Notes under the pieces: generated by a model
Database searches by the model: none
Seen by the model: the letters and a program-made list of their open reading frames with translations, nothing else
What the model was told of the DNA's origin: nothing
Part shown: piece by piece, positions 16,790-24,942 of the stretch
Numbering within the stretch: the first letter of the stretch is position 1
Layout: each line of letters begins with the position of its first letter
Program-made: the position numbers and the translations under genes
Source of the DNA: Burkholderiales bacterium
GTDB lineage: Bacteria > Pseudomonadota > Gammaproteobacteria > Burkholderiales > Burkholderiaceae_B
Length of the DNA stretch: 37,745 nt
Direction of reading: 5' to 3'
Assembly (NCBI GenBank): GCA_027484315.1
Contig: JAIXTE010000014.1
Coordinates: 1 to 37,745 of the forward strand

Positions 16790-16947
16790 GAAAACCTGTT
16801 AATCCCTTTTTGAATTTCACACTGACTCAACACACTCGACAAAAGAGACGGTCGAGTGAGTTGTCGGCTGTTCGCCGAACGTGGCGTGTGAATTCAAACG
16901 GGCAGGTTTTCTTGAATGGCGGAACGATTGGAACATCGCTGCTGAGG
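16761..16947. repeat. Long palindromic element P1
   Basis: Nested inverted repeat of ~187 bp. The tip stem is 16828-16840 with 16851-16863 (13 positions, one mismatch) and loop AAAAGAGACG. Further out AAAACCTG pairs with CAGGTTTT, and CATCAGCGCG/TTCCAATCG on the left is mirrored on the right. It is related to the elements at 17143-17339, 26526-26718 and 26826-27025. Compared with 17143-17339 it is in the opposite orientation. Confidence 0.85.
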
Positions 16948-17142
16948 GGGCTGAACCTGATAGTGAATCATCGCGCGGGTGTGCATGGACGAACCGTGGT
17001 GATTAACTGCACACCAGCGCAGTTGAACTGGCTCAAAATGGTTGCAAATGTACTGTGCGCGCTGTAAGTCGGCATGCCTGCTGAGTTGGTCAGCCATTTC
17101 GTAGCTTGAAGACATGCTAGGCGCCTTAACAGGCTTCTTCAA
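16948..17142. other. Spacer between palindromes P1 and P1', no gene seen
   Basis: About 195 bp with no plausible coding frame. A short stretch, GTGAATCATCGCGCGGGTG at about 16963, resembles GTGACTCATCGCACAGGTG at about 26731 in the spacer of the second composite element, so the spacer seems to belong to the repeated unit. Confidence 0.6.
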
Positions 17143-17339
17143 GGCCTCCCCGGCAGTGCGCTTGCCCATTTCGCACTTTCAAGAAAACCGCCACGTTTGA
17201 GCCAGCCCACTGCGTGTGCCTGCAGGGCGCCGCAAAGGCTCGGCCGTCTTTTTTGCCGAGTCTTTGTGAGCAGTGGGATGTGGTCAAAAAGGGATCAGCG
17301 GTTTTCAGTGCGGAATAGGGAAGCCACGCCGGGGAGGCC
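17143..17339. repeat. Long palindromic element P1', opposite orientation to P1
   Basis: Nested inverted repeat of ~197 bp. The tip stem is 17233-17244 with 17255-17266 (12 pairs, one G-T) around loop CGTCTTTTTT. Then CCCACTGC pairs with GCAGTGGG, AAAACCGC with GCGGTTTT, and GGCCTCCCCGGC with its mirror GCCGGGGAGGCC. It shares TCAAAAAGGGAT and GGTTTT blocks with P1 read on the other strand. Confidence 0.85.
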
Positions 17340-17612
17340 AAAAAAGAAACCAGCGCACTCTGCAGACTAGACAAGCCACGCCCGGGAGGCTAAACAAGAA
17401 GCCAGCGCACTCTGCAGAATAGGTAAGCCACGCCGGGGAGGCCAAAAAAGAAATCAGCGCACTCTGGCGGAACAGGCAAGCCACGCCGGGGAGGCTATAC
17501 AAGAAGCCAGCGCACTCTGCAGACTAGACAAGCCACGCCGGGGAGGCTAAACAAGAAGCCAGCGCATTCTGGCGCAACAGGCAGGCCACGCTGGTGAAGC
17601 TGAACAAGAAGC
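17323..17612. repeat. Tandem repeat array B, five ~52-bp units plus a decayed sixth
   Basis: Units start at 17323, 17375, 17427, 17480 and 17532 with a partial one at 17585. Each begins GCCACGCCGGGGAGGC and contains AGCGCACTCTG. The first unit is the outer right arm of palindrome P1', so the array again looks like an amplified arm. Minus-strand frames here give repetitive peptides (FLASPAWL) and look non-coding. It runs up to within 10 bp of the bdhA stop. Confidence 0.9.
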
Positions 17613-17620
17613 CTGGCTGA

Positions 17621-18403
17621 TTATTGCGCCACCCACCCTCCATCCATATTCCATGCGACCCCACGCACTTCCTTGGCATCTTCCGAACACAGGAATACCA
17701 CCAAGCCACCCAACTGTTCAGGCGTCACAAATTCCTGAGAAGGTTGCTTTTCACTCAGCAAATTGATCTTGGCTTGTTCAATTGTGATGCCCTCTTTGTG
17801 CGCACGTGCATCCACCTGTGCCTGCACCAATGGAGTCAGTACCCAACCCGGACAAACCGCATTGCAGGTCACACCGGTTTTGGCATTTTCCAAAGCCACC
17901 ACTTTGGTGAAACCCACCACACCGTGCTTGGCAGCCACATAGGCTGACTTGTTGGCAGAAGCCACCAATCCATGCGCTGAAGCAATGTTCACAATGCGTC
18001 CCCAGTTGCGGGACTGCATGTTGGGAAGCACCAAGCGCGTGGTGTGAAACGCGGCACTCAAGTTGATGGCGATCACAGCGTCCCACTTGGCAGGGTCAAA
18101 ACTTTCAACGGGCGAAACATGCTGAATGCCGGCGTTGTTCACCAACACATCCACCCGGCCAAACAATTCTTCAGTGCTCTTGACAAGGTCTTCAATTTCA
18201 GACGGCTTGCTGAGGTCGGCACCGTGATAACCCACGCGAACGCCCTGAGACGCAATGCTTTCCTTGGCTGCCTCAATTTGCTCGGGTGTACCAAAACCGT
18301 TGAGCATGACATTCATACCCTTGGCGGCCAGACGTTGGGCGATCCCCAAGCCAATTCCACTGGTCGAACCGGTGACCAATGCATTCATGCTCTTAAAATC
18401 CAC
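17621..18403 (-). CDS. bdhA: 3-hydroxybutyrate dehydrogenase (short-chain dehydrogenase)
   Basis: 260 residues. It oxidises (R)-3-hydroxybutyrate to acetoacetate with NAD, the last step in using stored polyhydroxybutyrate. The SDR motifs are ALVTGSTSGIGLGIAQRL (nucleotide binding), NNAGIQHVSPVE, GRIVNIASAHG and YVAAKHG (catalytic Tyr and Lys). The sequence around SAHGLVAS and the ending GVAWNMDGGWVAQ are typical of this enzyme. I chose GTG 18403 (VDFKSMNALVTGS) because GGAAGAGG lies 7 bases upstream and the length then matches the family; ATG 18388 is the alternative. It is divergent from the hydrolase gene with about 70 bp between. Confidence 0.9.
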   Translation of the reverse strand: MDFKSMNALVTGSTSGIGLGIAQRLAAKGMNVMLNGFGTPEQIEAAKESIASQGVRVGYHGADLSKPSEIEDLVKSTEELFGRVDVLVNNAGIQHVSPVESFDPAKWDAVIAINLSAAFHTTRLVLPNMQSRNWGRIVNIASAHGLVASANKSAYVAAKHGVVGFTKVVALENAKTGVTCNAVCPGWVLTPLVQAQVDARAHKEGITIEQAKINLLSEKQPSQEFVTPEQLGGLVVFLCSEDAKEVRGVAWNMDGGWVAQ

Positions 18404-18472
18404 AGATGAACCTCTTCCAATGATTAAACTCTGAAATACTGAAAGCAACAATTAAACGGAGGGTATTGAACA

Positions 18473-19333
18473 ATGCTGACAGCGCGCTTGCACAAGGTCC
18501 AATGGTTAAGTCCACAAGGTCTACATCAGCTAGCCTACCGCGAATGGGGAGACCCCGACAACCCACATGTGCTGTTGTGCGTGCATGGTCTGACCCGCAG
18601 CAGTGCCGATTTCGACGCCATGGCCCAAGACCTTGGAAAGGATTTGCGAGTGGTCGCGGCAGACATGCCGGGGCGCGGTGCATCCGACTGGTTGCCTGAC
18701 CCTGCCCTGTACGCAGTACCCACCTATGTCAATGCCTGCGTGGCCCTGGTCGCACGGCTGAACCCTGAAGTTCTGGATTGGTTCGGCACATCGATGGGTG
18801 GCCTGATTGGCATGGGCTATTCCTGTCTGCCCAAGAATCCGATTCGCAAGCTGATATTGAACGATGTCGGTCCAACACTGAACTTCAGCGCCTTGCAAAG
18901 AATTGGCGAGTATGTCGGGAAACCTGTTCAGTTTCAGACTCTTGACGAAGCACGCAATTACATACGCGCCATTTCACAACCCTTTGGTCCTCACACGGAA
19001 AATCAATGGAACGCACTGACCGATTCAGTGCTTGTTCAAAAAGACCAGTACTGGATACCCCACTACGACCCAGCCATTGGGCAAGCATTCCAGAATCTGT
19101 CAGAATCCACCACCTTGATGCATGAAGCGGCCTTGTGGGCAGCCTATGATGCAATCAAGGCTGACACGCTGGTGGTTCGGGGGGAACATTCCGATTTATT
19201 GAACCACCTAACTGTTGAAAACATGCGTCAACGCGGTCCCAAAGCACGCGTTGTGGAAGTGCAAGGCGTAGGACATGCGCCCACTTTTGTGCAGAACGAG
19301 CAAATTCATCTTGTTCGTGATTTTTTGCTTTAA
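18473..19333 (+). CDS. Alpha/beta hydrolase
   Basis: 286 residues. The oxyanion region is LLCVHGLTRSSADFD, the nucleophile elbow is FGTSMGG, the acid is in RGEHSDLL and the catalytic His is in VGHAPTF near the C-terminus. The substrate is unknown; the divergent 3-hydroxybutyrate dehydrogenase makes an ester or oligomer of hydroxyalkanoate conceivable, but that is only a guess. No signal peptide. GGAGGG nine bases before the ATG supports the start. relA follows after 30 bp in the same direction. Confidence 0.85.
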   Translation: MLTARLHKVQWLSPQGLHQLAYREWGDPDNPHVLLCVHGLTRSSADFDAMAQDLGKDLRVVAADMPGRGASDWLPDPALYAVPTYVNACVALVARLNPEVLDWFGTSMGGLIGMGYSCLPKNPIRKLILNDVGPTLNFSALQRIGEYVGKPVQFQTLDEARNYIRAISQPFGPHTENQWNALTDSVLVQKDQYWIPHYDPAIGQAFQNLSESTTLMHEAALWAAYDAIKADTLVVRGEHSDLLNHLTVENMRQRGPKARVVEVQGVGHAPTFVQNEQIHLVRDFLL

Positions 19334-19363
19334 ACTGGTTTCAACAAAGTTACCCAAGCACAC

Positions 19364-21655
19364 ATGGTTTCAGTTTCATCAACATTGGGTTCTGAAAACA
19401 CAGGCAGTGCCTCCGCGCCAGCATTGGTGCTGCTCAACAAGTTTGACGCGGCCCGCGTTGAAGAGGCTCTGAACTACGCCCGTATTCACGGCGCAGATCG
19501 CATTCTGGACACACAGGAATCGGCCATTCAGCACATGCTGGCTGTTGCTGACCTGCTGGCAGAATTGCGTGCCGACGCCAACACTCGAATTGCCGGCGCC
19601 TTGGGCCCCTTGGTGTTTTTTGACAAACACCTTGAAAGCCAGATGGAAAAAAAGTTTGGCGACGAGGTGGGTCGCATGCTTGCCAGCTTGCGCAAGCTAT
19701 TCAAAATGAGATCCATGGTAGGGCCGAGCGCCACGCGCACCACGATTGAAACCTTGCGCTGGGCCGATCAGATTGAAACCCTTCGCAAAATGCTGTTGGC
19801 CATGTCAACAGACATTCGCGTCATCATGATCCGCTTGTGCTCGCGACTTCAAACGTTGCGGCATTTCACGAGCCACCAGGACATCAAAAACGAAAAAGGC
19901 CCGCTTTGGCCCTATGCAGTGTCGCATGCACAGGAAACACTGGATCTGTACGCGCCGCTGGCCAATCGTTTGGGCTTGTGGCAACTGAAATGGGAACTTG
20001 AGGATTTGTCGTTCCGCATTTTGCAGCCCAACACGTACAAGAACGTGGCCAAAATGCTGGATGAAAAACGCATTGAGCGGGAAGCGTTTATTGAAAACGC
20101 CATGGCCAGCATCAAACAAAACCTGTTGCTTGCCGGCATTCACTGTGAAATCAGCGGGCGCCCCAAACACATTTACAGCATCTGGAACAAGATGCGTGGC
20201 AAGGGCGTGAGCTTCGACAAGCTGTACGATGTTCGCGCGTGCCGCGTGATCGTCGACACAGTCGATGACTGCTACACCGCCCTGGGCATTGTGCACAATT
20301 TGTGGACCCCCATTCCCAATGAGTTTGATGATTACATCAGCAAACCCAAACCCAATGGGTATCAAAGCTTGCACACTGTGGTGCAGGACAGCACGGGCAA
20401 AACGCTGGAAGTTCAGATTCGAACGGAGGGCATGCACCAGTTTGCCGAATACGGTGTCGCTGCGCATTGGCGGTACAAGGAATCAGGCAAGGACGGCTAT
20501 TCCGGTGAAAGCCGTGCCGAGGGCGAGTTTGAGGAACGCATCGCCTTGCTGCGACAGTTGTTGGCCTGGCAAAAAGACGTTACCGACACCATGGGCGAGG
20601 CCAGCGACTGGGCCCAGGAAATGAAAACCAGCGCCCTGAATGACCGGGTGTATGTGTTCACTCCCCAGGCCAAAGTGGTTGAACTTCCCACTGGAAGCAC
20701 ACCACTTGATTTTGCTTACCACGTGCACACCGAGCTTGGTCACCGTTGCCGTGGCGCAAAGGTGAACGGGCAGATGGTTCAGTTGAATACCCCGCTGGAC
20801 AATGGCCAAACCGTTGAAATTGTCAGTGCTCGGGGCGATGCCGCAACCGGGCCCTCGCGCGACTGGTTGAACCCCACGCAGAAGTACCTCATCAGCCACA
20901 GAGCACGTCAGAAGGTCAAGCAGTGGTTTGCACAACAGGAACGCAAGGAAACGCTGGAGCGGGGCCGCGCAATCGTTGAACGCGAATTGCAACGCATAGG
21001 ACAAACCGCGCAAAACCTTGAATTACTGGCTCAAAAACTGGGATATGAAAAACCCGACGACCTTTACGTGGCACTGGCCCGTGAAGAAATACGTCCACGC
21101 GCGATCGAGAATGCGCTGCGCAGTGAACAGCAGCCAGGACCCCTGTCTGAAGAAGAACAGATTGAAATTCTTAACAAGCGCAAGCCGGGTTCACTGGGCA
21201 ACTCTGCAGGCAAGGAGTCCGGGGTCCTTGTAGTGGGTGTCAGCACCTTGATGACCAACCTTGCACGCTGCTGCCGCCCTGCCCCGCCCGATCCGATTAT
21301 CGGATTTGTCACCCGGGGCAAAGGCGTGTCCATTCACCGCCTGGGTTGTTCAAATCTGGCTGAGGTCATGCGTCGTCAACCAGAACGGTTAATTGAGACC
21401 ACCTGGGGAGAATCGTCTGGGCTGCACTACCCAGTGGACATTTCGGTGGCTGCGAATGACAGGCAGGGCTTGCTGCGCGACATCACCGAAGTATTTTCCA
21501 AAGACAAGATCAATGTCATCGGGGTACAAACCGAGACCCAGCGCGGCGTTGCAAAAATGCAGTTCACCGCCGAGGTCAGCAGCGGCGAGCAGTTGCGTGC
21601 CGCGCTGTCGCACCTGCTGGAAATCAACGGCGTGTTTGAAGTCCGCAGGCGCTAA
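19364..21655 (+). CDS. relA: (p)ppGpp synthetase RelA
   Basis: 763 residues, ribosome-associated alarmone synthetase of the stringent response. The N-terminal pseudo-hydrolase region lacks the HD motif of SpoT (AVADLLAELRADANTRIAGA). The synthetase domain contains EFDD (residues 320-323) in NEFDDYISKPKPNGYQSLH, the acidic version typical of RelA rather than SpoT. The TGS domain starts near residue 429 (VYVFTPQAKVVELPTGSTP). The zinc-finger region has a Cys pair (C636-C637, LARCCRPAPP), and the ACT domain covers about 690-763 (DRQGLLRDITEVFSKDKINV). It is predicted synthesis-only; a SpoT is expected elsewhere. Confidence 0.95.
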   Translation: MVSVSSTLGSENTGSASAPALVLLNKFDAARVEEALNYARIHGADRILDTQESAIQHMLAVADLLAELRADANTRIAGALGPLVFFDKHLESQMEKKFGDEVGRMLASLRKLFKMRSMVGPSATRTTIETLRWADQIETLRKMLLAMSTDIRVIMIRLCSRLQTLRHFTSHQDIKNEKGPLWPYAVSHAQETLDLYAPLANRLGLWQLKWELEDLSFRILQPNTYKNVAKMLDEKRIEREAFIENAMASIKQNLLLAGIHCEISGRPKHIYSIWNKMRGKGVSFDKLYDVRACRVIVDTVDDCYTALGIVHNLWTPIPNEFDDYISKPKPNGYQSLHTVVQDSTGKTLEVQIRTEGMHQFAEYGVAAHWRYKESGKDGYSGESRAEGEFEERIALLRQLLAWQKDVTDTMGEASDWAQEMKTSALNDRVYVFTPQAKVVELPTGSTPLDFAYHVHTELGHRCRGAKVNGQMVQLNTPLDNGQTVEIVSARGDAATGPSRDWLNPTQKYLISHRARQKVKQWFAQQERKETLERGRAIVERELQRIGQTAQNLELLAQKLGYEKPDDLYVALAREEIRPRAIENALRSEQQPGPLSEEEQIEILNKRKPGSLGNSAGKESGVLVVGVSTLMTNLARCCRPAPPDPIIGFVTRGKGVSIHRLGCSNLAEVMRRQPERLIETTWGESSGLHYPVDISVAANDRQGLLRDITEVFSKDKINVIGVQTETQRGVAKMQFTAEVSSGEQLRAALSHLLEINGVFEVRRR

Positions 21656-21715
21656 CGCCCTCCATTCATGCAATCACAAATTGTCACTTGTGCTCTCCGT
21701 GGGGAGTCTCCGAAG

Positions 21716-22582
21716 TCAAGGTTTTGGGTGATGGCTCACCGTGGTGTTGGTCACCGTTATCACCGTGGTTACCGTGGTGGAATTCGACAATGTTTTAACC
21801 TGCTGTGTGCTGGTCGAGTTGGAAATTTCAGGCGACTTTATTGATGCGACTGGATGAACAATTGCTGTTTCATTTGAAGATTGAACTGCCGCTGCGGGCA
21901 GCAACGCCTGAGGGGTATTGGAAGCTGCTGGCCCAGTCCCAGTAGCGGTGTTGTTGGCGGCCGCTTTTGCAGCATTGGCTTGAACAACAGCCAGTGTCGG
22001 AAAATGCTTGCAGCAATCATCGGCCTCCCCGCGGCTGTCACGAATACGGCTATTGATGGTGGCATAAACACCGCCACAAATCGTGGTGGGCAGCAAAGCC
22101 ACACCCGCCAGGGAAATAGAAATAGCCGACATAATTGCGCCTGGCTCCGTACATCCAATCAGCGAAGCCAGGCTAACCCCCGTCAATGCTCCGGACAAGC
22201 TTCCGCTACCGGTGTAACACCGTTTCAGCAGAGCGAGCGGTTTGCTGTCTTTGACCTTATCGATCGCGGTATTTTCTTCAACCAGGCAATCTTCATAGCT
22301 CATGCCTTTGGCATAGTGATCAATGATGCCGGACTCGCACAGCGTTTTGTAGCCATACGGTGAAGGACTGTAGTCTTCCCCCCCTTGATTCAAATTTCGG
22401 GTGTGGGAATAACTGTCCAATGGCCGGGCCTGAGCGCCACCGCTCAGTGCCAAGGCCAGCACCCCGGCTGTTTTCAAAATGTGGCCAAGGCTTGCGGAAC
22501 GCCTTGAAGGACCTTGTCGGGATGAAGCGCTGCAATCTGTGTTGCTGGCAGAAAGAATGCCCACATTTGAAATGGTCGTCAT
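21716..22582 (-). CDS. Uncharacterised protein with hydrophobic and cysteine-rich centre
   Basis: 288 residues from ATG 22582, which has AAGGA seven bases upstream. I do not recognise the family. The N-terminal 35 residues are Ser-rich and basic (SASSRQGPSRRSASLGH), followed by a hydrophobic stretch ILKTAGVLALALSGGAQARP that could be a signal peptide ending in an AQA/RP cleavage site. The middle has two hydrophobic glycine-rich segments (GALTGVSLASLIG and IMSAISISLAGVALLPTTI) and several Cys. The last ~90 residues are low-complexity, Ala/Asn/Ser/Thr-rich, ending NSTTVTTVITVTNTTV. This suggests an exported or membrane protein with a flexible tail. It is convergent with relA (60-bp gap). Confidence 0.6.
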   Translation of the reverse strand: MTTISNVGILSASNTDCSASSRQGPSRRSASLGHILKTAGVLALALSGGAQARPLDSYSHTRNLNQGGEDYSPSPYGYKTLCESGIIDHYAKGMSYEDCLVEENTAIDKVKDSKPLALLKRCYTGSGSLSGALTGVSLASLIGCTEPGAIMSAISISLAGVALLPTTICGGVYATINSRIRDSRGEADDCCKHFPTLAVVQANAAKAAANNTATGTGPAASNTPQALLPAAAVQSSNETAIVHPVASIKSPEISNSTSTQQVKTLSNSTTVTTVITVTNTTVSHHPKP

Positions 22583-22659
22583 CGAAGTTTCCTTAAACAG
22601 TGTCAAAAGGAAACCTCAGTTACGCTCAGTCAATACACAGTTCCCACTGTTTCACTGAT

Positions 22660-24798
22660 TCAGGGAAGACTGGTTGAAGTGGGTTCGTTCTGTCCGCTGA
22701 AGTTTGTGGACAGGGAACTCAACAAGTAAACCTGCGAATTCACCCGGCGTGCTCCAGTCGGCTTTTTACGGGTGTAGTTTCCTTGCGCATCCATCACCCA
22801 AGCCAGAATATTGTCAGCCAGCAAGGCTTTCAATCCCTCATCAATCACCCGCTTCTTGAGCTTCTTGTCCGTGATAGGGACGGCCAGTTCAACACGACGG
22901 AAAAAGTTTCGGTCCATCCAGTCTGCACTCGAAATGAATACTTCTTCCTCGCCATCGTTGGTGAAGTAAAAAACCCGGCTGTGTTCCAGCAAACGGCCCA
23001 CCACCGACCGTACCGTGATGTTTTCGCTCAAGCCTGCCACACCAGGGCGCAAGGCACACACGCCTCGAACAATCAGGTCAATTTTCACACCCGCTTGCGA
23101 AGCGGCGTACAGTTCATTGATCAAATGCGGTTCAAGCAAGGCGTTCATGCGTGCCATAATGCGGCACTTCTTGCCAGCCCTGGCCAGCTCAGCTTCCTTG
23201 CGAACTGACTGCACCACGTTGCTGTGCAGATTGAACGGTGAATTCCAGATCTTGTTCAACTTGCGTGCACGGCCAAGGCCGGTGAGGTGATTGAATACCT
23301 CGTGCACATCGTGGCCCAGCGCTTCATCACAGGAGAACAAACCAAAGTCGGTGTACAAACGTGCGGTTTTCGGGTGGTAGTTGCCTGTACCCAAGTGCAC
23401 ATAACGGCGAAGCACCACCTTGCCTGTTTCCGTTTTTTCCCGGCGAACAACCATCAGCATTTTTGCGTGGGTTTTCTGCCCCACAACACCGTACACCACG
23501 TGGGCCCCAACACGTTCCAGCTTCGAAGCCCAGTTGATGTTGGCCTCTTCGTCAAACCGCGCCATCAACTCCAGCACAACGGTCACTTCCTTGCCGCTGC
23601 GTGCTGCTGCAAGCAGGCTTTCCATCAGCACCGATTCAGTACCTGTGCGGTAAATGGTTTGCTTGATGGCTACCACTTCCGGGTCTGTTGCCGCCCGTTT
23701 GATGAATTCCAGCACCGGGCTGAAACTTTGGTAAGGGTGATGCAACAGCACATCGCCTTTTTGAATGGCCTTGAAAATATCGGACTGTTTGACCAATGCG
23801 TCTGGCAAGCCCGGTGTAAATGGCGTGAACTTCAGATCAGGACGATCTACCCAATCCGGCAATTGCATCAAACGCACCAGGTTGACCGGGCCGTTTACGC
23901 GGTACAGCGCCTGCTCGGGCAAGCCGAATTCTTTGAGCAAACGCGCTGTCATGTCAGGCGACGTTTGGTCAGACACCTCCAGGCGAACTGCATCACCGAA
24001 ATGCCGTTGCGACAATTCACCTTGCAACGCCACACGCAAGTTGGTGATTTCTTCTTCGTCCACGTAGAGATCACTGTTGCGCGTGACCCGGAACTGGTAC
24101 ACACCATGCACTTCCATGCCGGGAAACAACTCGGGAATGAAGGCTTGCAGAATCGAGGTCAACATGACGAAGCCATGTTCATAGCCCGACAGGTTGGATG
24201 GCATCCGGATCAGGCGTGGCAATGCGCGTGGTGCCTGCACAATGGCCACATTGGATGCTCGCCCAAACGCATCGTGACCACTCAACTCCACTGCGAAGTT
24301 CAACGACTTGTTCAATACGCGGGGGAACGGATGTGCGGGGTCCAGACCAATCGGTGTCAGCACAGGCAGCACTTCATTGCGGAAGTATTGCCGTGCCCAA
24401 TGCGCCTGCTCTTCATTCCAGGTGGCCAGGGTCATCAGCGCAATCCCCTGCTCGCGCATGGCGGGCAATACGGAATCATTGAACAAACGATACTGCTGTT
24501 CAACAATTTCCTGGGATACCGCTGAAACCCGGTGGAGGGTTTCAAGCGCACTCAATCCGTCTTTGTCCCTGAACTCAGGATTTTGACGAATCTGCTCCTG
24601 CAGACCCGACACACGAATTTCAAAAAATTCATCCATGTTGCTGGAAACAATGCACAGGTATTTCAACCGTTCCAGAAGAGGCACGCTTTCATCCTCGGCC
24701 ATGGCCAGGACGCGGCGGTTAAAGGCCAATACGCCCAGCTCCCTGTTCAGGTACAGGTCTTTGTTGGGTGCAACGTCGAGGACAGCGGCAACTTTCAA
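22660..24798 (-). CDS. ppk: Polyphosphate kinase 1
   Basis: About 712 residues. It makes polyphosphate from ATP reversibly, at the membrane periphery. The N-terminal domain begins DLYLNRELGVLAFNRRVLA. The catalytic domains contain the autophosphorylated His in QKTHAKMLMVV (about residue 444) and a second conserved His in LGTGNYHPKTARLYTDFGLF (about residue 475). The C-terminal domain contains SADWMDRNFFRRVELAVPI. I chose TTG 24798 because GGAG sits six bases before it; TTG 24810 is possible. The usual ELSWLEFN is ELGVLAFN here, a small deviation in the N-terminal domain. It is divergent from ppx across ~145 bp. Confidence 0.94.
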   Translation of the reverse strand: MKVAAVLDVAPNKDLYLNRELGVLAFNRRVLAMAEDESVPLLERLKYLCIVSSNMDEFFEIRVSGLQEQIRQNPEFRDKDGLSALETLHRVSAVSQEIVEQQYRLFNDSVLPAMREQGIALMTLATWNEEQAHWARQYFRNEVLPVLTPIGLDPAHPFPRVLNKSLNFAVELSGHDAFGRASNVAIVQAPRALPRLIRMPSNLSGYEHGFVMLTSILQAFIPELFPGMEVHGVYQFRVTRNSDLYVDEEEITNLRVALQGELSQRHFGDAVRLEVSDQTSPDMTARLLKEFGLPEQALYRVNGPVNLVRLMQLPDWVDRPDLKFTPFTPGLPDALVKQSDIFKAIQKGDVLLHHPYQSFSPVLEFIKRAATDPEVVAIKQTIYRTGTESVLMESLLAAARSGKEVTVVLELMARFDEEANINWASKLERVGAHVVYGVVGQKTHAKMLMVVRREKTETGKVVLRRYVHLGTGNYHPKTARLYTDFGLFSCDEALGHDVHEVFNHLTGLGRARKLNKIWNSPFNLHSNVVQSVRKEAELARAGKKCRIMARMNALLEPHLINELYAASQAGVKIDLIVRGVCALRPGVAGLSENITVRSVVGRLLEHSRVFYFTNDGEEEVFISSADWMDRNFFRRVELAVPITDKKLKKRVIDEGLKALLADNILAWVMDAQGNYTRKKPTGARRVNSQVYLLSSLSTNFSGQNEPTSTSLP

Positions 24799-24942
24799 GG
24801 AAAACTCCAAATGTGGGTTAGATACCGTGGATGGTATTTCAAAATTGTGACAAACATTTGAAAGTGATCAAATGGATACAAACAAAGCCAGGGTGTCTCA
24901 TTTGTGGCATCCTAGCGCCTGATCTGAAACACAGCACACACA

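Noticed and set aside
16810..17067. Small gene in the palindrome region (and its look-alike at 26456-26749)
   Set aside because: The two predicted peptides are alike (FTLTQ.TRQKR, VNSNGQVFL), but the similarity follows from the shared palindrome DNA. There is no ribosome site and the frame crosses the hairpin symmetrically.
17126..17709. Minus-strand frames with repeats such as FLASPAWL
   Set aside because: Periodic peptides generated by the 52-bp tandem repeats; no start signals and no family resemblance.
23287..24525. 412-codon plus-strand frame opposite ppk
   Set aside because: It is a shadow of ppk on the other strand, rich in His, Gln and Cys, with no recognisable domain. ppk itself is unambiguous.
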